This document shows positions 26,776 to 34,449 of a DNA stretch of 64,000 nt, piece after piece. Origin of the DNA: Clostridium_AD sp964467165 (GTDB lineage Bacteria; Bacillota; Clostridia; Clostridiales; Clostridiaceae); the NCBI GenBank assembly GCA_964467165.1, contig CAYXOL010000026.1:1-64000 (forward strand). The letters run 5' to 3'. The notes under the pieces are model-generated. The model saw only the letters and a list, made by a program, of their open reading frames with translations. It ran no database searches and was not told the origin of the DNA. Made by a program: the position numbers and the translations under genes. The stretch's first letter is position 1; every line of letters starts with the position of its first letter.

Positions 26776-27967
26776 ATTAATAATTGAAGTTGCTATAATA
26801 CTGTTTTCTGGAATAATTTTTGGTAGGCTTGCAAAATTTGTTAAGCTTCCCAATGTAACCGGTTACTTGATCGCTGGACTTTTACTTGGACCATCTTTTA
26901 TTAACTTTCTTCCGGTTAATATGGTAAATGGATATTCCATTATATCAGATATAGCTCTTGGATTTATTGCCTTTGCAATCGGCAGTGAGTTCAATTTAAA
27001 GTATTTTAAAAAAGTTGGCATTTCACCTATTATAATAGCTATCACGGAGTCTTTTGGGGCAATTATTCTTGTAACTATAAGTTTAATTATTTTTGGTTTT
27101 GATTTAGAGCTTGCCATATTGCTTGGGGCAATTGCAGCTGCTACGGCTCCTGCCCAAACCATAATGGTTATAAATCAATATAAAGCAAAAGGATCATTAA
27201 CATCAATGCTTATGAGTGTGGTTGCCATTGATGATGCTGTTGCACTTATAGGCTTTGGATTTGCAACCACAATAGTAAAGGCGATGTCTTCAAGTCTTAA
27301 CACTAATATCATTTTATCAATATTAACTCCTATATATGGAGTTTTGATATCCTTTATTTTGGGAGGTACCGCAAGTATACTTATGAAGTTAATATTTCGA
27401 TATTTTAAAAAAACATCAAATAGACTTTGTATAATTATTGCATTTATATTAATCACTTATTGGGTAGCTGGATTAGTTCATGGTTCCCCACTGCTTGCTT
27501 GCATGGCACTTGGAGGTGTGCTTGTAAATATCTATGCGGATATTGATAGTGTTGTGAAAATTACAGAGTCTTTTTCGCCTCCAATTTTCATGATATTCTT
27601 TGTTATTTCCGGAGCGGGTTTTGAAATATCTGCGCTTGGTGGAATCGGGCTCATTGGACTCTTATATGTTATTATGCGTATTGGTGGAAAAATGGCTGGG
27701 GCATGGCTAGGTGGAAAAATCACTAAACAAGAGGACAAGATATGTAAGTATTTGGGACCAACACTTATGCCACAGGCAGGGGTTGCATTAGGATTAATTG
27801 TAGTTGCAGGAAATCTTATACCGGAATATGCAGCTCAAATTCGCGTTATCATATTGTGCTCTACATTTATATACTCAATAATAGGACCTATTGCGGCAAA
27901 AATCGCATTAGAAAAATCTGGTGAAATCTTAGTTCCAAATAAAACAATTAGCAAATTAAATGTATAA
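26765..27967 (+). CDS. CPA2-family cation/proton antiporter
   Basis: About 400 residues and roughly 12 hydrophobic helices. The opening IFGRLAKFVKLPNVTGYLIAGLLLGPS is the hallmark of the Kef/NapA-type CPA2 family. A central VAIDDAVALIGFGFAT carries the Asp-Asp pair expected in the ion-binding site. The best start is TTG 26765, preceded by AAGGGGA. It overlaps the end of the PII-like gene, indicating coupling. No RCK/TrkA nucleotide-binding domain is attached, so the PII-like protein may replace that regulator. The ion (Na+ or K+) cannot be decided. Confidence 0.87.
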   Translation: MESKLIIEVAIILFSGIIFGRLAKFVKLPNVTGYLIAGLLLGPSFINFLPVNMVNGYSIISDIALGFIAFAIGSEFNLKYFKKVGISPIIIAITESFGAIILVTISLIIFGFDLELAILLGAIAAATAPAQTIMVINQYKAKGSLTSMLMSVVAIDDAVALIGFGFATTIVKAMSSSLNTNIILSILTPIYGVLISFILGGTASILMKLIFRYFKKTSNRLCIIIAFILITYWVAGLVHGSPLLACMALGGVLVNIYADIDSVVKITESFSPPIFMIFFVISGAGFEISALGGIGLIGLLYVIMRIGGKMAGAWLGGKITKQEDKICKYLGPTLMPQAGVALGLIVVAGNLIPEYAAQIRVIILCSTFIYSIIGPIAAKIALEKSGEILVPNKTISKLNV

Positions 27968-27979
27968 AATATAGAGAAG

Positions 27980-28027
27980 GGACAGTGGATAGATTTTATT
28001 TTATAAATCTATCCACTGTCCTTAAAT
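27980..28027. terminator. Bidirectional terminator
   Basis: Perfect 17-bp arms, 27980-27996 and 28005-28021, starting GGACAGTGG. It lies between the convergent antiporter and GGDEF genes. Confidence 0.85.
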
Positions 28028-28033
28028 TAATTT

Positions 28034-28657
28034 TTATTCGTTATATTTTTTAAATAAACCATCCAATGCTTCTCTTAGAAGAGATGCTTCAGTCCTATCA
28101 TTTAACTTTGAGAGTTCTGAAAGTCTGTTTAATTGAGTTTTGGTAAAATAACTTGATTTAAGTACCATGCTTTCTGCCTCGGATAGGCAAATTCTATTTT
28201 TTCCGAGTTTTTTTGCTCTAAAAAGGGCGCTATCGGCAACGCGAAGAAGATCTATAACATTTTTGGAGTCTCTAGGATAGCTAGCAACCCCAAAACTTAG
28301 AGTAATATTAATATTTGCTGTTTTAGTTGAACTTTTTAAATCAAAGGTATTATCAGATAAATATCTTCTTATTTCCTCTAAATCCATAAAACTTCTCTCT
28401 GCACCTTTTTTTACAAGTAATAAAGTAAATTCATCACCACTTCTACTTATTAAGTCTGTTTCAGATAAATTATTATTAAATATAGAGATAACCTTATTAA
28501 TTACTTCATCACCTATATTATTTCCATTAATCCTATTAATATTATTTAAATTGTCAATATCACAGGTGACTACACTAAAGGGTCCTTCATTATTTTTAAT
28601 TAACTCAGTAACTCTTGATGTTATTTCTTCCATAGAAATTAGTACTTTATTCATCAT
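28034..28657 (-). CDS. GGDEF diguanylate cyclase with C-terminal ribbon-helix-helix domain
   Basis: Residues 1-160 are a GGDEF domain: VVTCDIDNLNNINRINGNNIGDEV, the active loop SGDEF at 73-77 (a functional GGDEF variant), TLSFGVASYP and ADSALFRAKKLGKNRI. The inhibitory RxxD site is absent (SETD instead). Residues 166-205 read LKSSYFTKTQLNRLSELSKL then TEASLLREALDGLFKKY, a ribbon-helix-helix (CopG/Arc-like) pattern. That pairing would couple c-di-GMP synthesis with DNA binding or dimerisation. There is no sensor domain or membrane span. AAGGAG lies just before the ATG. Confidence 0.82.
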   Translation of the reverse strand: MMNKVLISMEEITSRVTELIKNNEGPFSVVTCDIDNLNNINRINGNNIGDEVINKVISIFNNNLSETDLISRSGDEFTLLLVKKGAERSFMDLEEIRRYLSDNTFDLKSSTKTANINITLSFGVASYPRDSKNVIDLLRVADSALFRAKKLGKNRICLSEAESMVLKSSYFTKTQLNRLSELSKLNDRTEASLLREALDGLFKKYNE

Positions 28658-28772
28658 AATTCTCCTTACAATAATTATTTAATATGTTGAAACTTGCTGT
28701 ATTTGTTGGTAAAGCATCATTTATTTTAGATACTATATATTCATTAATGAGTATAATCAAATAATTTGACGC

Positions 28773-28880
28773 ATATATATCATAACATATATACTAGTGT
28801 GTATGTTATGATATATATATGTATGTGTGTATATATATATATATATGTTAGTATATATGTTATTATATATACATGCATAT
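28773..28880. repeat. AT-rich palindrome and TA microsatellite
   Basis: 17-bp arms 28773-28789 and 28802-28818 (atatatatcataacata and complement) form a hairpin. This is followed by a run of TA dinucleotides to about 28880. It sits in the 290-base gap between the divergent GGDEF gene and the integrase-like gene, and may be an operator or a slippage-prone tract. Confidence 0.6.
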
Positions 28881-28946
28881 ACCGTAAGATGAATGAAAAA
28901 AGAATAAAGACTATAGGTGGTTAATTAGAGGGGTGGAGTATTTTCA

Positions 28947-29372
28947 ATGCTTAGTGACTGTAATGTTATGGATATAAAAGATATAATTGAGAAAGATGCT
29001 TTTCAAAGCAAATCAGAGTGGTATGTAATTATAAATTATTTTGAATGTTATTTGAAGGGGAAATATATAAGAAAATGCACTATTGATGCATATCTTAAAG
29101 ATGTTAAACAATATATTGATTGGTATTTTTCAAACAATAAAAATAAATATTTTATATTAAGCAATGAGAATCTTAGAAGGTATGAATTGTATCTTCTCAG
29201 TGAGAAAAAATATAAAGAAAATACAATAACATATAAAAAGGTTGCTTTACGAAAAATAAATAAATTTTTAATTGAATTTAATAAACAAAATAGTAATGAA
29301 GTAGCCTCTAATTATCATAAAACAAATAGAAATCAATATAATTACCTAACGGAATCATATATAAGACTGTAG
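28947..29372 (+). CDS. Tyrosine-recombinase core-binding domain, no catalytic domain
   Basis: 141 residues resembling the SAM-like N-terminal domain of phage/Xer integrases: CTIDAYLKDVKQYIDWYF, LRRYELYLLSEKKYKENTITYKKVALRKINKFL. The catalytic domain with the R-H-R-Y residues is absent and the frame stops at 29372, before a terminator. Shine-Dalgarno GAGGGGTGGAG sits 14 bases before the ATG. It is either a truncated integrase or a domesticated DNA-binding protein. No partner catalytic ORF follows. Confidence 0.7.
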   Translation: MLSDCNVMDIKDIIEKDAFQSKSEWYVIINYFECYLKGKYIRKCTIDAYLKDVKQYIDWYFSNNKNKYFILSNENLRRYELYLLSEKKYKENTITYKKVALRKINKFLIEFNKQNSNEVASNYHKTNRNQYNYLTESYIRL

Positions 29373-29431
29373 TGCTATTTGGCAGCAGTTATTGCTAAGG
29401 TCACTGAAAAACTAAATTTTAATAACAACAT

Positions 29432-29471
29432 TAAGACCTGAAATGGATTTTCCGTTTTAGGCCTTATTTTT
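29432..29471 (+). terminator. Terminator after integrase-like gene
   Basis: Arms 29432-29446 and 29452-29466 (ends taag/ctta) with two or three mismatches or G-U pairs, followed by TTTTT. Confidence 0.7.
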
Positions 29472-29608
29472 CATATAATAATTTCTAAAAAGATGATTTT
29501 CAAAGTTTTTTTAAAATAAATGTGGGACTATAAATTTTATAATCATTTAATTTATATACATAATATAAATATTTATTGGCTAAATTATACTTAAGAGGTG
29601 ATATTAAT
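29472..29608. other. Intergenic region upstream of small overlapping ORFs
   Basis: AT-rich spacer with no recognisable gene. It ends with the good ribosome site AAGAGGTGAT serving the 23-residue ORF at 29609. Confidence 0.4.
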
Positions 29609-29759
29609 ATGCAAATACAACTTAATCAAAAGGAAAGTTATATTAACTTCATAAAACTTTTTAATGGCGGCAGGGATTAGTCACATTGCCGCTTCTCGTA
29701 TGGTTAATCCTAAATCAAGATTAGTAGATGCAATATTTAGGACTCTTAACTACAGATAA
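29609..29759 (+). pseudogene. Two overlapping micro-ORFs, possibly one frameshifted small gene
   Basis: ATG 29609 follows AGAGGTGAT and encodes 23 residues (MQIQLNQKESYINFIKLF...) to TAG 29678-29680. In another frame ATG 29664 gives 31 residues (MAAGISHIAASRMVNPKSR...) to TAA 29757-29759. The first has the ribosome site and the second has none of its own, so a single frameshifted gene of about 50 residues is one explanation; a real short peptide is another. No family is recognised. Confidence 0.35.
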
Positions 29760-29797
29760 AAAATTATATATAAGTCCATAGAAAGGAGCTTACATTT

Positions 29798-29842
29798 ATG
29801 GTTTTTGATGTTTCCATCACTTAAGCGATGGGAGGGTTAAAG
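29798..29842 (+). promoter_or_regulatory. Mini-ORF and hairpin leader ahead of prsW
   Basis: After GAAAGGAG an eight-codon ORF (MVFDVSIT) runs from 29799 to the TAA near 29825. It overlaps a hairpin (ccatcactt/aagcgatgg, 8 of 9 paired) just upstream of the PrsW ribosome site. It could be a translational leader; it could also be chance. Confidence 0.3.
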
Positions 29843-29850
29843 AAAGGAAT

Positions 29851-30678
29851 ATGAAAAACATGGAGAAAAACACAAGTAAAAAACGTTATAAATGGTGGAG
29901 ATTATTAGTAATAGGATTAATAATATACATTGTAGGTTTAGAAATTTTGGTATTAACGCAAAACCCAAATCTATTTCCAGCAATAGTTATGCTGGGCAAC
30001 TTCCTTATACCAGTTATCTATGTGGCCTTTTTATATCAAAAAAGAACTTTAAGCAATGTAAGTATGCCTATGACTCTTGCAGGTTTCTTTTATGGTGGGT
30101 TTTTAGGGATTTTTGCAGCAGCAATACTTGAACCAATTTTTATCCATAACTTAAACTTTTCAACAGCTATATTTATAGGTATAATTGAAGAATTTGCAAA
30201 AATCGTTGGAGTACTAGTTATTTTTAGAAATAGAAACCATGACCTTCAGCTAGATGGGCTAATTATTGGAGCAGCCGCTGGAATGGGCTTTGCAGCATTA
30301 GAGAGTTCAGGATATGCATTTACTACGTTTTTAAAGAGTGGTGGAAGTTTATCATCTACGGTTTATATAACACTGCTCAGAGGAATATTATCGCCACTAG
30401 GGCATGGTACTTGGACAGCTATTTTAGCAACTGTACTTTTAAGAGAAAGTGCTCCGAGAAAATTTACATTAAATTTAAGAGTTATTGGAGCATATGTTAC
30501 CGTGTTTGTGCTTCATGGACTTTGGAATGGAATCCCTTCTATAATTGGAAGGTTTACATCTTCCGCAATTGCTGTTTTTATGGGAGAGTGCATCATTGGT
30601 ATTCTCGGCATACTTATATTGATTAGGTTGTGGTTTCAAGCAAAAAAACAGGCGCGAGAACAATTAGCAAGGAACTAA
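29851..30678 (+). CDS. prsW: PrsW-family intramembrane metalloprotease
   Basis: Polytopic membrane protein of 275 residues with about eight hydrophobic spans. PrsW/CAAX-like protease motifs: IGIIEEFAKIVGVL (EExxK), GFAALESSGYAF (E in a later helix) and LGHGTWTAILA (His). PrsW in Bacillus starts site-1 cleavage of an anti-sigma factor; related proteins have other targets. AAAGAAAGG precedes ATG 29851; ATG 29860 is an alternative. No sigma/anti-sigma pair is adjacent, so the substrate is unknown. Confidence 0.85.
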   Translation: MKNMEKNTSKKRYKWWRLLVIGLIIYIVGLEILVLTQNPNLFPAIVMLGNFLIPVIYVAFLYQKRTLSNVSMPMTLAGFFYGGFLGIFAAAILEPIFIHNLNFSTAIFIGIIEEFAKIVGVLVIFRNRNHDLQLDGLIIGAAAGMGFAALESSGYAFTTFLKSGGSLSSTVYITLLRGILSPLGHGTWTAILATVLLRESAPRKFTLNLRVIGAYVTVFVLHGLWNGIPSIIGRFTSSAIAVFMGECIIGILGILILIRLWFQAKKQAREQLARN

Positions 30679-30798
30679 TATTTTCAGTCAGCTCCTAGCG
30701 CCTCCGGGAAAGTTGTTGTTAATATTGTTAGTATATTTTCATGAATTTATCCTAATCATAAAGTAATAGAATAAAAATAAATGTGAGGATGGTGAAAA

Positions 30799-31341
30799 AT
30801 GAAAAGTACAAAAATTGTTTCAATACTAATTAGTATCAGTATGGGTATTATGGTGTTTTCTGGTTGTAGTAGTCGTACAAAAGTACCGATGGCTACAAAA
30901 CAACCAATTAATATTACGAAAACTAACCAATCTAACTCAACAGCCATGATGAAACTTTATTCAAATACTCTTAAAGACCTAGTTACTGCAAAGACAATAA
31001 CACAGGACCAGTCAAGTAAAGTGCTTGGAGCAATAACAAGCAATATGTCACCAAATACAGTAACGTCACCAAATGCAGTAACAACGCCAAATGCAGTAAC
31101 AACGCCAAATGCAGTAACAACGCCAAATGCAGTAACAACGCCAAATGCAGTAACAACACCAGATACAGTAACGACACCAAATGCAGTAACAACACCAGAT
31201 ACAGTAACAACACCTAAATCAACACCTATTACTAATGCGATAAGCTCATTAGTAAAAAGTAAAGTAATTACTCAAGCACAAGCTAATACAATAAACCTGA
31301 AAATTAACGAAGCTATGATAAATATTCAAAGTAATAAGTAA
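30799..31341 (+). CDS. Lipoprotein with a hexapeptide repeat tract
   Basis: Signal peptide with lipobox (MVFSGC) at about residues 18-23. Then come a Thr/Asn-rich linker, a repeat tract of NAVTTP-type hexapeptides (about 84-140; some units DTVTTP), and a C-terminal helical stretch resembling an earlier one (ISSLVKSKVITQAQANTINLKI versus LKDLVTAKTITQDQSSKVLGAI). So two similar helical modules flank a Pro/Thr spacer. It is likely surface-anchored with a flexible stalk. GAGGATGG precedes the ATG. No enzymatic domain is visible. Confidence 0.78.
   Translation: MKSTKIVSILISISMGIMVFSGCSSRTKVPMATKQPINITKTNQSNSTAMMKLYSNTLKDLVTAKTITQDQSSKVLGAITSNMSPNTVTSPNAVTTPNAVTTPNAVTTPNAVTTPNAVTTPDTVTTPNAVTTPDTVTTPKSTPITNAISSLVKSKVITQAQANTINLKINEAMINIQSNK
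31050..31218 (+). repeat. 18-bp in-frame tandem repeat
   Basis: About nine copies of an 18-base unit (consensus ccaaatgcagtaacaacg), several exact and others with a GAT for AAT change. It encodes the NAVTTP repeats of the lipoprotein. Exact adjacent copies make copy-number change by slippage likely. Confidence 0.92.
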
Positions 31342-31729
31342 GTAATTTATAATTTTATAAAATAAGTTTAAGAACGTTTCAATTTGCATCCTTTGTCAAG
31401 GACAAGTTAGAAAACACTATGCTAAATTACAAAGATGATTTCTGTATAGTGAACTGTAACCTATATATTAGACACTAAAGAGAAGTACCCTCAATCCTAG
31501 GAAAATAAAACTATGATTGGGGGAATTGTTATGTTGGGAAAAAACAGCAAAAGATGCTCTGAAAATTTAATTATAAATTTTCAGAGCATCTTCAAAGCAA
31601 TCTCAATACCACGCAGAGTAAATTATCCGTTTTTCATCATTTTTTATTAGCTACATTGAGTATATTAACCCTACGCTAAAAATATTTGCAATAGGGGTTA
31701 TAATCAAATGAAGTGACGAAAATTAAAAA
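31342..31729. other. Intergenic region with hairpin, between convergent genes
   Basis: Contains a perfect 16-bp stem (arms 31553-31568 and 31575-31590, gatgctct... ) that can act as terminator, more convincingly on the minus strand where TTTTGCTGTTTTTT follows. A 39-codon open frame with a GGGGG site (31531-31650) runs through the hairpin and is probably chance. The stretch 31430-31480 is not assignable. Confidence 0.5.
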
Positions 31730-32779
31730 TTATGCTTTTATAGCCCAACGCAATTTAGCACAGCGAGCACGACCATTGGTATTACATTCTTGCGATGATG
31801 GCCTAATGGGACCATCGGATATTTCACTATAGAGACCTTCACGTAAAAAACGTTTAAAAGATTTTTTAACCAGACGGTCTTCTCCTGAGTGAAATGAAAG
31901 TATAGCAACGCGCCCACCTGGGGCAAGGGCTGCAGGAAGCTTTTCTAGAAATTCATATAACACTTCAAATTCACTATTGACATCGATTCGTAATGCTTGA
32001 AAGCATCGTTGACAGGTTTTTTTAATCACATCGTTACTATTACTTCCAGGAATATATTTCAGAGCATCGCTTATAATCTGTTTAAGCTGCGTTGTTGTTG
32101 ATATGTCTACTCCATTTTTTATTTGGGAAATAATAGCTCGAGCTATGGGTGCAGCATTAGGCTCATCAGCATTTTCTATAAGCATTCCTTCCAATTCATC
32201 TATGGAAACAGTTTTTAAACGAGACGCGGCAGATTGACCTCTATTAGGATTAAGCCGTAAGTCTAATGGTCCTTCATTCTTAAATGAAAATCCTCTTTCA
32301 GGATTGTCTATTTGCATTGAAGAGACACCTAAATCTGCTAATATAAAATTTAATGGACCTGATTCTAAAGCAATTTGATCTATATTGGAAAAGTTCAGTT
32401 GCCTTAGGGTTAAAATTTCGGGGCCATAACCTAAGCTCTCTAAACGCTCCTTAGTGCGTGGCAATTCAATTGAATCTACATCAATTGCATACATGTGCCC
32501 TTTTGAATTTAACCGTTTAAGCATCTCTAAAGTATGACCGCCATAACCTAAGGTTACATCAAGGCCCGTTTGACCAGGAGTAATTTGTAGAAATTCTAAT
32601 ATTTCGTTAACGCAAATTGAACGATGCATACCAGCAGGAGTACTGCCTTTTTGAATAACTTTTGCTACAGTATCAGCATATTTTTCTGGTTGCAGTTCCT
32701 TATATTTTTCTTTATAAGATCTAGGGTTAGTGCCTTTATATCGAACACGTCGCTCATGTTTTTGTTCTTGATTATCCAT
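31730..32779 (-). CDS. rsmH: RsmH-type 16S rRNA methyltransferase paralogue
   Basis: RsmH methylates N4 of C1402 in 16S rRNA using S-adenosylmethionine. Motifs: LDVTLGYGGHTLEML (SAM loop), ILADLGVSSMQIDNPERGFSF, LDLRLNPNRGQSAASRL, CFQALRIDVNSE and AILSFHSGEDRLVKKSF. It is 349 residues with an N-terminal basic extension of about 40 residues, whereas the usual enzyme is about 310. It is alone on the minus strand rather than in the mraZ-rsmH-ftsL cell-division cluster, so it is probably a second copy. AAGGTGGAG precedes the ATG. Confidence 0.88.
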   Translation of the reverse strand: MDNQEQKHERRVRYKGTNPRSYKEKYKELQPEKYADTVAKVIQKGSTPAGMHRSICVNEILEFLQITPGQTGLDVTLGYGGHTLEMLKRLNSKGHMYAIDVDSIELPRTKERLESLGYGPEILTLRQLNFSNIDQIALESGPLNFILADLGVSSMQIDNPERGFSFKNEGPLDLRLNPNRGQSAASRLKTVSIDELEGMLIENADEPNAAPIARAIISQIKNGVDISTTTQLKQIISDALKYIPGSNSNDVIKKTCQRCFQALRIDVNSEFEVLYEFLEKLPAALAPGGRVAILSFHSGEDRLVKKSFKRFLREGLYSEISDGPIRPSSQECNTNGRARCAKLRWAIKA

Positions 32780-32949
32780 GATTTCTCCACCTTTTTAAAA
32801 AACTTTTTGTAATGTTCTTACAAAAGATATGATACCAAATACAATTCATAAAAGCAAACGCACAAAGAAGCTTATTTTTCTGATTTATAAATAGAGTCAC
32901 AACATTATGGTACAATTAATACTAAAAAGAATAAGGAGAAGTGAAAACT

Positions 32950-33954
32950 ATGAGAATTCCATTTGAACAAATGAAGGCAGAAATTAAGCGTGCCATGATA
33001 AATGCAGGTTTAACAGAAGAACAGGCAAATACTTGTGCACAGGTTCACACAGAATCCAGCAGAGATGGTGTTTATTCACATGGACTTAACAGAGTAGCAA
33101 GATTTATTGATCATGTAAATAAAGGATGGGTTGATATTAATGCTACCCCTTCCTTAGTTAAAAGCTGTGGCTGTATGGAAAACTATGATGGTAATATGGG
33201 CATAGGGATTCTAAATGCAAAGTTCGCCATGAATAGAGCAATGGAACTGGCTAAGGATAATAACATTGGAATTATTACGTTAAGGAATACAACTCACTGG
33301 ATGCGTGGCGGTACATACTCATGGGATGCTGCAGATAATGGTTTTTTATCAATATGCTGGACCAATACAGAGTCTTGTATGCCAGCCTGGGGATCAAAGG
33401 TTCCTTGTATTGGTAATAATCCATTTTGTATTGGAATTCCTAAAAAAGATGGAAATATTGTACTAGATATGGCAATGTCACAGTATTCCTATGGAAAATT
33501 GCAAGTAACAAGGCTAAAGGGTGAAGAACTTCCATATGATGGAGGCTTTGACAAGGAAGGAAAGCTAACAAAGGATCCTGGTTCTATTGAAGAATCAATG
33601 AGAATTCTACCAACAGGCTTCTGGAAAGGTTCTGGTCTTGCAATATTGCTTGATATGGTAGCTGCAATTCTTTCAAATGGCATGCCAACCAGTGAAATTG
33701 ATAAGTTAGGAAAAGGAAGCTGTGGCGGGTGCTCTCAGATCTTTATAGCTATTAATCCACATACTTTTGCAACGGAAGAAGAAATAAACAACATTTTGGA
33801 GAGTACTATTAATCAACTGCATTCTGCAGAGCCTATTAAGGTAGGTGCAAAAGTTTATTATCCGGGACAGCGTACGATGCAAACTAGAGAGGAGAGTAAC
33901 AAAGATGGAATCGCTACTGATGAAACAGTTTGGAATGAGGTTTGTAACTTATAA
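32950..33954 (+). CDS. yiaK: YiaK-like 2,3-diketo-L-gulonate reductase (LDH2/MDH2 family)
   Basis: NAD(P)H-dependent oxidoreductase of the type-2 malate/lactate dehydrogenase family. The sequence follows E. coli YiaK closely as I recall it: DGVYSHGLNRVARFI, LRNTTHWMRGGTYSW, ICWTNTESCMPAWG, IGNNPFCIGIP, DGGFDKEGKLTKDPG and RILPTGFWKGSGLAILLDM. Length 334 matches. A GTG at 32941 is in frame but lies only two bases after the AAGGAG site, so ATG 32950 is preferred. No other ascorbate/gulonate catabolic genes are adjacent, so the physiological substrate is uncertain. Confidence 0.87.
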   Translation: MRIPFEQMKAEIKRAMINAGLTEEQANTCAQVHTESSRDGVYSHGLNRVARFIDHVNKGWVDINATPSLVKSCGCMENYDGNMGIGILNAKFAMNRAMELAKDNNIGIITLRNTTHWMRGGTYSWDAADNGFLSICWTNTESCMPAWGSKVPCIGNNPFCIGIPKKDGNIVLDMAMSQYSYGKLQVTRLKGEELPYDGGFDKEGKLTKDPGSIEESMRILPTGFWKGSGLAILLDMVAAILSNGMPTSEIDKLGKGSCGGCSQIFIAINPHTFATEEEINNILESTINQLHSAEPIKVGAKVYYPGQRTMQTREESNKDGIATDETVWNEVCNL

Positions 33955-34045
33955 ATCTCACTTTAATTTATATCTAGAAAGTAGATAACAATTATAGTTT
34001 TTTATTTATAAGGATTAAGTTTGTATCTTACAAGGGGAGGTAAAA

Positions 34046-34135
34046 ATGAATAATCTAAACTATTTTAACAAAGCAGTTATTTGTGCTATAGCATTAGTTT
34101 TACTAGTAGGCTGTGGTAAGACTATGATGAAATGA
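34046..34135 (+). pseudogene. Lipoprotein signal-peptide remnant (29 codons)
   Basis: After a strong AGGGGAGG site, ATG 34046 opens a classic lipoprotein signal sequence (VICAIALVLLVGCGK) and stops at TGA 34133-34135, six codons past the lipobox Cys. Everything beyond the signal is missing. It is most likely a deletion remnant; a small secreted lipopeptide is possible. Confidence 0.6.
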
Positions 34136-34236
34136 TAACTCATCTAAATTCAAGTTTTAAAACCCCCTTAATTGATACTAGTCATTAAAATATCTCATAA
34201 GAAAACTTTTACAAGTGCATAATCCTAAAGTAGTAC

Positions 34237-34280
34237 AATGCGTATTTTATAGTTTCTTCGCTATAAAATACGCATTTTGA
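34237..34280 (+). terminator. Hairpin terminator
   Basis: Perfect 16-bp arms 34237-34252 and 34261-34276 (aatgcgtattttatag and complement), loop tttcttcg, then TTTT overlapping the arm end. It separates the YiaK/remnant region from the MerR gene. Confidence 0.8.
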
Positions 34281-34325
34281 ATTAACCTAATAAATCAATT
34301 GATTTTTCGGTGAAATAAAAAAGTA

Positions 34326-34356
34326 TTGACCCTAACATTATGTCATAGTGTAATAT
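34326..34356 (+). promoter_or_regulatory. MerR-type promoter with 19-bp spacer
   Basis: TTGACC (34326-34331) and TAATAT (34351-34356) are separated by 19 bases. This overlong spacing is typical of promoters twisted open by MerR-family activators. The spacer holds CTAACATTATGTCATAG, similar in place and base content to TipA/Mta-type operators. The gene just downstream is such a regulator, so autoregulation is expected. Confidence 0.7.
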
Positions 34357-34449
34357 ACAAATATAGAGTGAATATATTGACAAAAACCCATAGCGCTTGG
34401 AGTATTAGACAATATTGATAGCTTTAAAATTAAAGTTGGGGGTGCAGCA

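Noticed and set aside
25006..29372. Prophage covering the amidase, holin-like and integrase-domain genes
   Set aside because: The genes between are an antiporter, a PII-like protein and a GGDEF protein with their own terminators; no structural phage genes or attachment-site repeats were seen.
29892..30131. Extra open frames inside prsW (29892-30131, 30411-30626)
   Set aside because: They are shadows of the PrsW coding sequence in other frames.
31050..31218. Tandem repeat as a CRISPR array
   Set aside because: The units are contiguous with no spacers and are in frame within a lipoprotein gene.
31531..31650. 39-codon open frame with a GGGGG site
   Set aside because: It passes straight through a perfect 16-bp hairpin and has no protein-like pattern beyond chance.
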